NCBI GenBank assembly: GCA_024399135.1
Contig: JAKSHY010000016.1
Location: 1-64,000, forward strand
Direction of reading: 5' to 3'
DNA: 64,000 bases
Origin: Lachnospiraceae bacterium
GTDB lineage: Bacteria > Bacillota > Clostridia > Lachnospirales > Lachnospiraceae
The stretch's first letter is position 1, and each line of letters begins with the position of its first letter. Positions 8,761-17,120 of the stretch are shown here, piece by piece. The notes below the pieces were generated by a model. The model was not told where the DNA came from. It saw only the letters and a program-made list of their open reading frames with translations, and did not search any database. The position numbers and the translations under genes were made by a program.

Positions 8761-9085
8761 ATCTTTCTGACCCGCCTAAATTTCTTCGAGTGGGTCTAAA
8801 TCTCATTGTACCATCTTTCTGACCCGCCTAAATTTCTTCGAGTGGGTCTAATTTTCATTCTCCTGTCTTTCTGACCCGCCTAAATTTCTTTGAGTGGGTC
8901 TAAATCTCGTTGTACCATCTTTCTGACCCGCCTAAATTTCTTCGAGTGGGTCTAAATCTCATTGTACCATCTTTCTGACCCACCTAAATTTCTTCGAGTG
9001 GGTCTAAATCTCATTGTACCATCTTTCTGACCCGCCTAAATTTCTTCGAGTGGGTCTAATTTTCATTCTCCTGTCTTTCTGACCT
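8761..9085. repeat. Tandem 52-bp palindromic repeat array 3 (GACCC/GGGTC type)
   Basis: GACCC starts at 8769, 8821, 8873, 8925, 8977 and 9029, and a truncated GACC at 9081: exactly 52 bp each time. Each full unit has GGGTC 23 bp after GACCC, and filler that is 80-100% identical between units, with two alternating variants in the last 15 bp. On the reverse strand the unit shares GGGTCAGAAAGA and the GACCC/GAAGAAA blocks with array 1, so the two arrays lie in opposite orientation. There are no unique spacers and no open frame. Confidence 0.93.
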
Positions 9086-9195
9086 AGGCAATATAGGTAA
9101 CTGAATATAAAGATTATAGAATTTTATAATCATTTTTAATACAGTTGAATATTTTGGATGGTAATAAGACTTTTTCGGCACCAATTATAACTTCA

Positions 9196-10566
9196 CTAAT
9201 CCATCTTTGAAAGAATATTTTTATTCAATCTTATGAAATAGATTATGGTTACAGTTGCAGACATTACTTCGGCGATTGGGAAAGCCCACCATACATAAGT
9301 TACATCGCCAAGAAGTGACAATAAATATGCCGCTGGAAGAAGAACTACTATCTGTCTCATAATTGAAGTAACCATACTGTAGATGCTCTTTCCAAGAGAT
9401 TGGAACATTGTTCCTGCTACTATACAAAAGGCAGCTACAGGGAAGTGAACACCGATAATCTTAAGAGCCGGAACGCCAATACCAAGCATGGTTTCTGAAG
9501 CATCGAATAGTCCCAGAAGCGTTCCAGGAATAAGCTCGAAAGCAATAGTTCCAACAAGCATAATAATAGTTGCATAAGCCCAGGCTAATTTCCAGGTCAG
9601 CATCATTCGGTCCTTTCTTCTTGCACCATAGTTGAATGCAATGATTGGAACCATACCACCATTCAGACCGAATATTGGCATGAAGATGAAGCTTTGAAGC
9701 TTGTAATATACACCGAATACCGCGGCTGCTGTATCCGAGAAGCTAATCAGGATCTTGTTCATCACATAGTTCATAACTGAACCAATGGCCTGCATTATGA
9801 TAGACGGAATACCTATTTTATATATTTCTGCAATCATTTTGCCATCAGGTCTGAATCCCTTCATGCTGATGTTAATATCAGGATTTTTCTTGACATTAAA
9901 TAAATAAGCCAAAGATGCAGCGACAATCTGTCCTATAACAGTAGCAACTGCGGCACCCTTAACGCCAAGCTTAGGTGCTCCCAATAATCCGAAAATGAAA
10001 ATTGGATCAAGGATAATATTGATAATTGCACCAGTTGACTGTGTGATCATTGTATAGAAGGTGCGACCTGTAGATGTCAAAAGTCTTTCGAAAATGAACT
10101 GAGCGAAAATTCCGAAAGAACATGTGCATACGACTGTCATGTAATCAATGCCGTATGAAACAATGGTTGGATTGTCGGACAGACTCTTGTAATATGGCTC
10201 TACGAAAAACAATCCAATAATAAGGAATACTAAATAGCACATTGCGGACAAAAATATACCATTTGTTGCTGCTTTATTAGCATTCGCATATTCCTTTTCG
10301 CCAAGTGATCTTGAAAGAATTGCATTAATACCTACAGCAGTACCACCTGCCAGGGCGATAGTCAGTGTCTGCAATGGAAATGCCAAAGATACTGCTGTCA
10401 GAGCATCTTCGCAGATTCTCGCAACGAAAATACTGTCTACTATATTATAAAGGGCCTGTACCAGCATTGATGCCATCATAGGAAGCGACATCGTAAGCAA
10501 AAGCCTGTTTACTGGCATAACCCCCATTTTGTTTTCTTCTCTTAATTCATTTTCCATATTACTCAT
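9196..10566 (-). CDS. MATE-family efflux transporter
   Basis: Polytopic exporter of 456 residues with about twelve hydrophobic segments in two homologous halves. The first half carries the family signature around ALYNIVDSIFVAR, and the second half begins near PSIIMQAIGSVMNYVMNKIL. MATE proteins export cationic drugs or metabolites using Na+ or H+. The start ATG at 10566 has AAAGG seven bases upstream. It diverges from a second, only distantly similar MATE gene across a 417-bp region rich in regulatory structure. The substrate is unknown. Confidence 0.9.
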   Translation of the reverse strand: MSNMENELREENKMGVMPVNRLLLTMSLPMMASMLVQALYNIVDSIFVARICEDALTAVSLAFPLQTLTIALAGGTAVGINAILSRSLGEKEYANANKAATNGIFLSAMCYLVFLIIGLFFVEPYYKSLSDNPTIVSYGIDYMTVVCTCSFGIFAQFIFERLLTSTGRTFYTMITQSTGAIINIILDPIFIFGLLGAPKLGVKGAAVATVIGQIVAASLAYLFNVKKNPDINISMKGFRPDGKMIAEIYKIGIPSIIMQAIGSVMNYVMNKILISFSDTAAAVFGVYYKLQSFIFMPIFGLNGGMVPIIAFNYGARRKDRMMLTWKLAWAYATIIMLVGTIAFELIPGTLLGLFDASETMLGIGVPALKIIGVHFPVAAFCIVAGTMFQSLGKSIYSMVTSIMRQIVVLLPAAYLLSLLGDVTYVWWAFPIAEVMSATVTIIYFIRLNKNILSKMD

Positions 10567-10706
10567 CGTATGCCTTTCGTATTGATTTATTTGAAATTCA
10601 ATGAATTATTCTATGTAAAAGCTATTGAATAACTCATCCAACAGCCATTGAATAATTATTACGAAAACTATTCAACAGAATATTCATATATTGAAAACGT
10701 ATATTC

Positions 10707-10759
10707 TTTGTGAAATATTGTTATATTTTTGCACAAAAATATAGTATTTTTTCACAAAA
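10707..10759. promoter_or_regulatory. Large AT-rich palindrome, likely operator
   Basis: The core ATATTTTTG-CA-CAAAAATAT is a perfect inverted repeat. The outer arms TTTGTGAAA and TTTCACAAAA continue it with a few mismatches. It covers the -35 position of the promoter whose -10 is at 10768, so a bound protein could repress or activate the plus-strand MATE gene, and perhaps the divergent one. Confidence 0.6.
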
Positions 10760-10779
10760 CAGAATGATATTATTACAAC

Positions 10780-10861
10780 GTGCCTGGGAAGGAAGAATAT
10801 CCTGACCTTACGCACCAACCCAATGATAATACCACAATTGGTTGAATGCTACCAACTTTTT
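10780..10861 (+). ncRNA. Probable guanidine-IV (mepA-motif) riboswitch before MATE gene
   Basis: Helix GTGC (10780-10783)/GCAC (10812-10815) encloses CTGGG and a second helix AAGG (10789-10792)/CCTT (10806-10809). Next comes ACCAACCC (10814-10821), whose CCCA can pair with TGGG in a pseudoknot. TTGGTTG (10838-10844) can pair either with that ACCAACC or with the later ACCAAC (10851-10856), which is followed by five T. This is a terminator/antiterminator choice. An extended -10 TGATATTAT (10765-10773) puts the transcript start at about 10780. The CTGGGAAGG and CCTTACG blocks and the MATE gene downstream agree with what I remember of the mepA motif, which senses guanidine. I could not run a covariance model. 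A further 120 nt separates it from the gene. Confidence 0.6.
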
Positions 10862-10983
10862 GCTATTTTGTCATGATACATATTGCTATATTGTTATGAA
10901 ATACAGTTATAGTGATATTTTAATAAATATTCAGTAAAAATTGAGATTACTATACTTTGAACGTATTAGTTGAGGACAAAGAT

Positions 10984-12336
10984 ATGAGTACTACAGTAAA
11001 AACTAAAATGACAGATATGACCGTAGGTAATCCTACGAAGCATATTTTATTATTTGCAATTCCTTTATTAATAGGAAATATGTTCCAGCAGCTTTATAAC
11101 ACTATCGATTCATTAATCGTCGGAAAATATGTTAGTGCTGATGCGCTTGCTGCAACAGGTACATGTGGATCATTAACATTCCTTTTCTTTTCGTTAAGCT
11201 CTGGATTAGCAATAGGAATTGGAATTATTATTTCACAGTATTTCGGCGCGAAGGACGACGCTGGTGTTAGAAATACCATTGCTAACTCTGTATATATACT
11301 TATTGTCGCTTCTTTTGCGGTAATGATTCTTGGATTTTTATTGGCAAGACCATTGCTCGAAATGATGTCAACACCAGAAGAGATTATAGATGATGCAGTA
11401 ACCTACTTAAGAACCACATGCTGTGGAATAATTTTCATTGCGTTATATAACGGTGTAGCTTCTGCACTACGAGCTCTTGGAGATTCTCGTACACCATTAT
11501 ATTTTTTAATAGTATCAAGCTTTTTAAATATTGGTTTTGATCTTTTGTTTGTTATTGCGTTTGATATGGGAGTATTCGGAGTAGCTTTCGCAACAGTTAT
11601 CGCACAGGCTGTATCTGCTGCATTGTCGCTAATATATGCAGTGCTCAAGGTTCCTTACTTTAAGCTTTCGAAGGAAGAAATGAAACCATCAAAGCATATC
11701 ATTGCACGTTCATTCAGACTTGGTGTTCCTATGGCACTTCAAAGTTCAATGATTGCTGTTTCAATGATCGTAATTCAGGGTGTTGTTAACAGCTTCGGAA
11801 CAACCGTAATGGCAGCATACACCATTACATGTAAGGTTGACCTTATAGCAAGCCAGATGTATAACGCAATAAGTGCTTCTCTAACCACATATTCAGGTCA
11901 GAATCTTGGAGCAAAACATTTGGATCGTGTTAGTGCAGGATACAAACGAGGAGTTATTATCCTTACGATTTATAACCTTATCATAATTCCGATTATCTAT
12001 TTCTTTAGCCAGCCTATAACAGCGTTCTTCGTTAATGAATTAGATGTAATTTCATTTGGTGCTGATGCACTAAAGATAACAACTCTTTTCTATATTCCAC
12101 TTGGACTTATCTATGTTCCAAGAGGAGTATTAAATGGATGTGGTGATGCTAAGTTCTCTTTGATCAACGGTATTTCAGAGGTTATATGCAGAATTGTTTT
12201 TGCGAACCTTTTAACCCAAATTGCTTCAATTGGAATGTGGGGAGTATGGTGGGCAACAGCTCTTACATGGACTACAGTTGCCATTATCTGTAACGGAAGA
12301 TATCTGCGTGGCAGATGGAAAACGCTAAAGGCTTAG
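10984..12336 (+). CDS. MATE-family transporter, MepA-like, possible guanidinium exporter
   Basis: Polytopic exporter of 450 residues with about twelve membrane segments. It carries the family pattern PLLIGNMFQQLYNTIDSLIVGKY at the first helix. The frame is open from 10957, but ATG 10984 follows GAGG by eight bases and begins MSTTVKTKMTDMT, so I use it. MATE genes behind guanidine-IV riboswitches are thought to expel guanidinium or related cations, and the leader here supports that role. The gene is single: the SpoU gene downstream appears to have its own promoter. Confidence 0.9.
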   Translation: MSTTVKTKMTDMTVGNPTKHILLFAIPLLIGNMFQQLYNTIDSLIVGKYVSADALAATGTCGSLTFLFFSLSSGLAIGIGIIISQYFGAKDDAGVRNTIANSVYILIVASFAVMILGFLLARPLLEMMSTPEEIIDDAVTYLRTTCCGIIFIALYNGVASALRALGDSRTPLYFLIVSSFLNIGFDLLFVIAFDMGVFGVAFATVIAQAVSAALSLIYAVLKVPYFKLSKEEMKPSKHIIARSFRLGVPMALQSSMIAVSMIVIQGVVNSFGTTVMAAYTITCKVDLIASQMYNAISASLTTYSGQNLGAKHLDRVSAGYKRGVIILTIYNLIIIPIIYFFSQPITAFFVNELDVISFGADALKITTLFYIPLGLIYVPRGVLNGCGDAKFSLINGISEVICRIVFANLLTQIASIGMWGVWWATALTWTTVAIICNGRYLRGRWKTLKA

Positions 12337-12376
12337 AAGGTAGAAACTCCGGTTATGATAAAAACACATAATGGCA

Positions 12377-12390
12377 TATAATAGATTGCA
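12377..12390 (+). promoter_or_regulatory. -10 box placing the rRNA methyltransferase transcript start at its ATG
   Basis: TATAAT at 12377-12382 lies only seven bases before ATG 12390, and no ribosome binding site lies between. A start site at the usual distance would give a leaderless mRNA. The -35 box is weak. Confidence 0.55.
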
Positions 12391-13205
12391 TGATAGAAGT
12401 TAATTCATTAAAAATAGAAGAACTTAATATTTTTAATAAGTGTAATGAAGCACAGCTTTTGCATTATTTCGAACCAAAAGAAGGTGTGTTCATTGCAGAA
12501 AGTCCTAAGGTTATTGAAAGAGCATTAAATTCAGGCTATGAGCCTATATCAATGCTTCTCGAAAAGGGACACGTTCAGACTGAGTGCAAAGATATAATTG
12601 CCAGGTTAGAAAAGGATTATGACATTCCTATATATTTGGCTTCGCCGGAAATACTTATCAATCTTACAGGCTATGAGTTAACACGAGGCGCCCTGTGTGC
12701 TATGCGGCGAAAACCTCTTAGGGAAGCATCGATGCTTTGCGAAGGTGCAACTAAAATTGTTGTGCTAGAGGATGTTGTTAATCCGACTAATATAGGTTCT
12801 ATCGTAAGAAACGCGGCAGCCCTTGGCGTGGACGCAGTTTTATTTACTAAAGGCTGCGCAGACCCGTTATACCGAAGGGCACTTAGGGTCAGCATGGGAA
12901 CAGCTCTGCAGGTTCCATGGACGTTCTTAAATAATGAAGGTTCAGAATATGTGGATGAGCTTAAGTCGTGGGGATTTACTACTATTTCTATGGCGCTTGT
13001 GGAAGACACACTGCCAATTAGTGATAAAAGACTATATAAAAATGAAAAGACAGCAATTATCTTGGGAACAGAGGGTGACGGATTAAGAAAAGAAACTATT
13101 TCTAATTCTGACTATACTGTATGTATTCCAATGAAGAATGGAGTTGATTCCTTAAATGTTGCCAGTGCAAGTGCAATAGCCATATGGTCACTGGTTAATG
13201 GTTAA
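12390..13205 (+). CDS. SpoU/TrmH-family RNA 2'-O-methyltransferase
   Basis: SAM-dependent RNA ribose methyltransferase of 271 residues. The N-terminal 100 or so residues form the substrate-binding domain. The C-terminal SPOUT knot domain carries the three family motifs: NPTNIGSIVRNAAALG, ILGTEGDGL, and IPMKNGVDSLNVASASAI. The first supplies the catalytic Arg, the second and third form the trefoil-knot SAM pocket. The target may be 23S rRNA or tRNA and cannot be decided from sequence. A TATAAT box seven bases before the ATG and the lack of a Shine-Dalgarno sequence suggest leaderless translation. A strong terminator follows. Confidence 0.92.
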   Translation: MIEVNSLKIEELNIFNKCNEAQLLHYFEPKEGVFIAESPKVIERALNSGYEPISMLLEKGHVQTECKDIIARLEKDYDIPIYLASPEILINLTGYELTRGALCAMRRKPLREASMLCEGATKIVVLEDVVNPTNIGSIVRNAAALGVDAVLFTKGCADPLYRRALRVSMGTALQVPWTFLNNEGSEYVDELKSWGFTTISMALVEDTLPISDKRLYKNEKTAIILGTEGDGLRKETISNSDYTVCIPMKNGVDSLNVASASAIAIWSLVNG

Positions 13206-13217
13206 AAGCTATAAAGC

Positions 13218-13256
13218 AAAAAACGTATGCAGATTGAAACTGCATACGTTTTTTAT
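13218..13256. terminator. Terminator after the SpoU gene
   Basis: AAACGTATGCAG and CTGCATACGTTT form a 12-bp stem with a 7-nt loop, followed by T residues. The A-run on the other side may let it also serve the converging lipoprotein gene. Confidence 0.9.
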
Positions 13257-13310
13257 TATTACACTATGCTGTGCTCGTTGCACTACATGGTGTGCTCATA
13301 ATAATAAGTT

Positions 13311-13892
13311 TTAGTTAGTTGATCTTGAGTATTCACACATCATATCGCCACTTGGCTGATAATATCTGAATGTAACTATAATTTCATCAAATGAACCTAA
13401 CTTCTGGAAATCTCCGAAAATAACATCATCTGGCTGCTGAGAAAGTCCATCGATGATCTGATCTCCACCGGAAGGATCCATTTCATTTAAGTAGTAGTAT
13501 GAATAAATAACTTCATTTCCGATAGCTTCGAAAGTGATGTCAGCATAAGTAGTGCTGTACTGCTTTAATGTCTGATCACATGAAGCTTTAAATGCATCAA
13601 AGTATGCAGGATTATCATTGAAGAACTCTTCAACTGAAATTGAAGCTTCTGCTGCAGGAGCTTCTTCTCCAAGATCATCAGCTATCTTGTCAAGATCATC
13701 CATAATATCAGCTTCAGCTGACTCGATTGCAGATGAAGCTTCGTCTTCCCAGTTGTCGAAAGCATCTTCCTTAGAGCTTGAAGCTTCTGACTTAGAAGAC
13801 TTAGAAGCCTTTGATGAGTCCTTGTCATCGCTACATCCGATAACTGCAACAGCAGTTAACAATGCTAAAAGAACTAAACTAAATTTTTTCAT
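13311..13892 (-). CDS. Small acidic lipoprotein
   Basis: Surface lipoprotein of 193 residues. The signal peptide MKKFSLVLLALLTAVAVIGC ends in a lipobox with Cys20. A Ser/Lys/Asp/Glu-rich linker follows to about residue 90. A compact domain then begins SVEEFFNDNPAYFDAF and contains an ITFEAIGNEVIYSYYY strand pair. It resembles the DUF4854-type domain of Lachnospiraceae lipoproteins, but I am unsure of that. The function is unknown. The RBS GAGGAG and a TTGACG/TATAGC promoter support expression. Confidence 0.8.
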   Translation of the reverse strand: MKKFSLVLLALLTAVAVIGCSDDKDSSKASKSSKSEASSSKEDAFDNWEDEASSAIESAEADIMDDLDKIADDLGEEAPAAEASISVEEFFNDNPAYFDAFKASCDQTLKQYSTTYADITFEAIGNEVIYSYYYLNEMDPSGGDQIIDGLSQQPDDVIFGDFQKLGSFDEIIVTFRYYQPSGDMMCEYSRSTN

Positions 13893-13927
13893 TTTTTCTC
13901 CTCTCGCGGTGCCCCTTATGACACCAT

Positions 13928-13955
13928 GCTATAAATTATTATTAGTACTCGTCAA
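13928..13955 (-). promoter_or_regulatory. Promoter of the lipoprotein gene
   Basis: On the minus strand TTGACG (13950-13955) and TATAGC (13928-13933) are 16 bp apart. The leader contains a small GGTG/CACC hairpin before the GAGGAG ribosome binding site. Confidence 0.6.
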
Positions 13956-13994
13956 TTATTACCTTATTTATATGGTATAGTCAAGAAAAATCTA

Positions 13995-14023
13995 TTGACT
14001 ATGCCATTCTAATATGCTTTAAT
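13995..14023 (+). promoter_or_regulatory. Promoter of the tryptophan operon leader
   Basis: TTGACT (13995-14000) and TTTAAT (14018-14023) are 17 bp apart, just upstream of the T-box stem I. Confidence 0.7.
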
Positions 14024-14054
14024 GGATTAAATTGAAAAATTAATAAGCTTTAAA

Positions 14055-14340
14055 CCGATGAGAAAGAGGAGTAGATTTAATCCCTTCATTATGAGAGAGC
14101 CACAGCTGGTGAGATTGTGGTAATGAATATTATTTTGAATGGACTTTCGAGGGCGAGCACAACGGCAGAGTTTTAGAATGCTTAGTATGCAAGACGGAGA
14201 TGACACTTCGTTAACAAGGTCAGCATATGATAGTATGCAATGAGAGGGCGTATGATACGTCAAGCAGGGTGGCACCGCAGGAAATGAATTTTACCTGTCC
14301 CAGCATTATTTCACTAATAATGTTGTGGCAGGTTTTTTTG
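14055..14340 (+). ncRNA. T-box riboswitch, Trp specifier
   Basis: The leader has the T-box sequence AGGGTGGCACCGC (14267-14279), which pairs with the uncharged tRNA acceptor end. Stem I runs from about 14057. The specifier loop GAATGGAC has TGG at 14140-14142, which reads tRNA-Trp. The terminator arms are 14293-14310 and 14316-14332, followed by seven T. Uncharged tRNA-Trp should open it and allow transcription of trpC-F-B-A-D-E-G. The T-run runs straight into the trpC ribosome binding site GAGG (14340-14343), so terminator and translation start are packed together. Confidence 0.95.
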
Positions 14341-14351
14341 AGGACAAAAAT

Positions 14352-15167
14352 ATGATTTTAGATAAGATAGTAGAAGATAAGAAAGTAAGACTTGTTGAGC
14401 ATAAGTCGAAAATTAGCGAAAACGATATGAGACGCCTTGGTGAGGAAGCTTTGAAGACGGGCAGGATTTCGGCACTAAATGGTGAAATCATACGCGAAGC
14501 TGAAGACGACCTTTTCTACAAGAATCTTAAAAAGGATGGAATCTCGATTATTGGTGAATTTAAGAAAGCTTCTCCAAGCCTTGGTAAGATTGAATCAAAA
14601 ATCGATTTGTTAGAAAGAATTGATGAGTATAACGCTTCGGTTGATGCAATTTCGTGTCTTACTGAGGAAGATCATTTTAATGGAAATATTGATTATTTAA
14701 AGACTATTAGAGAAAAATCAAATCTTCCAATCATTCGAAAGGATTTCATGATTGATGAGTACCAGTTCTATGAGGCCAAATATATAGGTGCTGATGCAGT
14801 ATTGTTGATCACAGCGATTTTAGATGATGCAATGATGAAATCGTTTTATGAGCTTGCAAGAGAATTAAAGCTTGGCGTTTTAGTTGAAACGCATGATGAG
14901 TATGAGATTGAAAGAGCACTAAAGATTGATCCAAGAATTATAGGTGTTAACAATAGAAATCTTAAGGATTTTTCAATATCATTGGAAAATACTGGAAGAC
15001 TTAAAAAGTATATACCTGAGGATAAGGTTTTCGTAGCTGAAAGCGGAATTATGACTGATGATGATGTTAAATATCTAAAAGAAGTAGGAGTGGATGCGTT
15101 CTTAATTGGAAGAGCATTCATGGAATCCGAAAATCCAAGAGAGCTTGCCAAAAAGTGGAAAAGCTGA
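14352..15167 (+). CDS. trpC: Indole-3-glycerol phosphate synthase
   Basis: Converts 1-(2-carboxyphenylamino)-deoxyribulose 5-phosphate to indole-3-glycerol phosphate by ring closure. A TIM barrel of 271 residues, the usual length. Family motifs are IIGEFKKASPSLG (catalytic Lys and phosphate loop), IRKDFMIDEYQ, GVNNRNLKDF and the C-terminal VAESGI and FLIGRAFM phosphate-binding loops. The frame extends to 14325 inside the T-box terminator. ATG 14352 with GAGG eight bases before it is the real start. First gene of the trp operon, which is unusual, since trpE or trpG normally leads. Confidence 0.96.
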   Translation: MILDKIVEDKKVRLVEHKSKISENDMRRLGEEALKTGRISALNGEIIREAEDDLFYKNLKKDGISIIGEFKKASPSLGKIESKIDLLERIDEYNASVDAISCLTEEDHFNGNIDYLKTIREKSNLPIIRKDFMIDEYQFYEAKYIGADAVLLITAILDDAMMKSFYELARELKLGVLVETHDEYEIERALKIDPRIIGVNNRNLKDFSISLENTGRLKKYIPEDKVFVAESGIMTDDDVKYLKEVGVDAFLIGRAFMESENPRELAKKWKS

Positions 15168-15182
15168 GAAATGGAGGTTATA

Positions 15183-15881
15183 ATGCCAACACCGAAAATA
15201 AAGATATGTGGTCTTACGGATCCTAAAGAAGCTTCGTATCTTAACGAGGCGAAGGTGGATTACGCGGGCTTCGTATTTTATGAAAAAAGTAAAAGAAATA
15301 TAAATGTAGAAAAGGCAAAAGAGATTTTCGCTTCTTTAGATGATAGTATCAAAAAAGTAGCTGTAATGGTTTCACCAAGCAAAGAAGATATTATCGAAAA
15401 GAATGAGAACGGCTTTGATATAGTTCAGATTCACAAGGAACTAAAAAAAGAAGTTCTTGAAGCTTCTACTCTTCCTGTGTGGTATGCGATTAACATAGAA
15501 GACGAGGATGAAGCTAATAGGAAAATGGAATATCTTGAGAGCTTTTCAGAAGAACTAAGAAATAAGATTGAAGCTATAGTTGTTGATGCTCCAGTCTTCG
15601 GCTCTGGAAAAACCTTTAACTGGAAAAAGAGTAAGCGTCTATTAAAAGCTGGCGCACAGTCACCGCCCACATTCGTTCTGGCCGGAGGACTTAATGCTCT
15701 GAATGTTGAAGAGGGAATCAATATATTTGGCCCGGACGTTGTGGATGTAAGCTCCGGAGTTGAAAGCGAAATCGTTGAAACTGCAAGAAATAGCGCCGAG
15801 AACGAGATAAATAAAACAGGAAAGGACAGGCAGAAAATTCTAGATTTTGTTGCAGCTGTCAGAAATACTAAGGAGGATTAA
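15183..15881 (+). CDS. trpF: Phosphoribosylanthranilate isomerase
   Basis: Amadori isomerisation of N-(5-phosphoribosyl)anthranilate, fourth step of Trp synthesis. It has 232 residues, a TIM barrel. [11 protein letters not shown] holds the catalytic Cys; [13 protein letters not shown] has the catalytic Asp and the GSGKTF phosphate loop; [10 protein letters not shown] and VDVSSGVE complete the site. The open frame starts at 15171, but GGAGG lies inside that extension, so ATG 15183 is the start. It is a separate protein here and not fused to TrpC as in enterobacteria. Confidence 0.95.
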   Translation: MPTPKIKICGLTDPKEASYLNEAKVDYAGFVFYEKSKRNINVEKAKEIFASLDDSIKKVAVMVSPSKEDIIEKNENGFDIVQIHKELKKEVLEASTLPVWYAINIEDEDEANRKMEYLESFSEELRNKIEAIVVDAPVFGSGKTFNWKKSKRLLKAGAQSPPTFVLAGGLNALNVEEGINIFGPDVVDVSSGVESEIVETARNSAENEINKTGKDRQKILDFVAAVRNTKED

Positions 15882-15882
15882 A

Positions 15883-17070
15883 ATGAATAAGAAAGCATAT
15901 TATGGTGAATACGGTGGTCAGTACGTATCAGAATCATTGATGAATACATTAAATGAAATAGATGAGGCATTCGAAGCTGCAATCAAGGATGAGGAGTTCA
16001 TTAAGCAGTATCACTATTACCTAAAGCAGTATGTTGGAAGAGAGACACCTTTATATTTGGCAGAGCGTCTTTCTGAAAAATACGGTACAAAGATATATTT
16101 AAAGAGAGAAGATTTAAACCATACTGGAGCACACAAAATTAATAATGTTATCGGCCAGATTCTTCTTGCCAAGCGTATGGGTAAGACTAAAATCATCGCT
16201 GAAACAGGTGCCGGTCAGCATGGAGTTGCAGCAGCTACAGGTGCAGCACTATTTAATATGGAATGTACTGTATACATGGGTAAGGAGGATGTTCAAAGAC
16301 AGGCTCTTAACGTTATGCGTATGGAAATGCTTGGTGCTAAAGTTGTTGCTGTTGAGTCAGGAAGCAATACTTTAAAGGATGCAACTAACGAAGCAATAAG
16401 AACGTGGGCTAAGACAGCAGAGGATACCTTCTATATTATAGGTTCAGCTATTGGACCACATCCTTATCCTAAGATGGTTAAAGAGTTCCAGGCAGTAATC
16501 AGTAGAGAAGCCAAGAAGCAGCATTATGAAGTAGAAGGAAAGCTTCCAGATGTAGTAATGGCCTGCGTGGGTGGTGGCTCTAACTCAATTGGTATGTTCG
16601 CTGATTTCATAGATGAGGAAGGTGTTGAACTTATTGGTGTTGAGGCAGCAGGTAAGGGTGTAGATACTGATGAGCACGCAGCTTCAATGGCTAAGGGTCG
16701 TCCAGGTGTACTTCACGGAACAAGATCATATCTTCTTCAGGATGAAGATGGAAATATACAGCTTGCACATTCAATTTCTGCAGGTCTTGATTACCCTGGT
16801 GTTGGACCAGAGCATGCATATTTGCACGACACAGGAAGAGCAAAATATGTACCTATCACAGACGTAGAGGCTATGGATGCTTTGATGGAGCTTACCAAGC
16901 TTGAGGGAATAATTCCTGCTATTGAGAGTGCTCATGCTATGGCATATGCATTTAAGAAGGCTAAGGAAATGACTAAGGATCAGTCTATGATTGTCTGCCT
17001 TTCTGGTAGAGGAGATAAGGACGTTAATACTATATCTAACTACCTTGCTGGTAATGGATATCTGAACTAA
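15883..17070 (+). CDS. trpB: Tryptophan synthase beta chain
   Basis: Joins indole and L-serine to make Trp using PLP. It has 395 residues. The start ATG lies one base after the trpF stop, with AGGAGG overlapping the end of trpF, so translation is coupled. HTGAHKINN carries the PLP lysine (Lys85). ETGAGQHG and [10 protein letters not shown] (phosphate of PLP) are intact. The N-terminal [14 protein letters not shown] is typical of TrpB1, the form that works with TrpA, not the stand-alone TrpB2. Confidence 0.97.
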   Translation: MNKKAYYGEYGGQYVSESLMNTLNEIDEAFEAAIKDEEFIKQYHYYLKQYVGRETPLYLAERLSEKYGTKIYLKREDLNHTGAHKINNVIGQILLAKRMGKTKIIAETGAGQHGVAAATGAALFNMECTVYMGKEDVQRQALNVMRMEMLGAKVVAVESGSNTLKDATNEAIRTWAKTAEDTFYIIGSAIGPHPYPKMVKEFQAVISREAKKQHYEVEGKLPDVVMACVGGGSNSIGMFADFIDEEGVELIGVEAAGKGVDTDEHAASMAKGRPGVLHGTRSYLLQDEDGNIQLAHSISAGLDYPGVGPEHAYLHDTGRAKYVPITDVEAMDALMELTKLEGIIPAIESAHAMAYAFKKAKEMTKDQSMIVCLSGRGDKDVNTISNYLAGNGYLN

Positions 17071-17120
17071 GCATATTAGGACAAAGATATAGTTTCTATA
17101 TATTTATAAGGAGAAAATAC

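Larger units (their letters stand above)
10567..10983. other. Regulatory region between divergent MATE genes
   Basis: No coding sequence. It contains a 53-bp imperfect palindrome (10707-10759), an extended -10 box (10765-10773), a probable riboswitch (10780-10861) and a second possible -10 box, TATACT, at about 10950. Confidence 0.7.

Noticed and set aside
8761-9085. Possible CRISPR array
   Set aside because: The whole 52-bp unit repeats, including the part that would be a spacer. There are no unique spacers and no cas genes in the window.
8471-9196. Integration site of a mobile element at tRNA-Leu
   Set aside because: No integrase, no repeated tRNA 3' end and no foreign-looking genes lie nearby; only the repeat array and a MATE gene follow.
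13618-13980. Plus-strand frame of 120 codons opposite the lipoprotein
   Set aside because: Ser/Ala-rich antisense shadow. The minus-strand gene has a signal peptide, lipobox, RBS and promoter.
14027-14275. Minus-strand frame of 82 codons
   Set aside because: It lies across the Trp T-box leader, whose conserved RNA sequence explains the region fully.
14325-14351. Longer trpC start inside the terminator
   Set aside because: This ATG lies in the T-box terminator arm and has no RBS. ATG 14352 with GAGG upstream gives the normal N-terminus.
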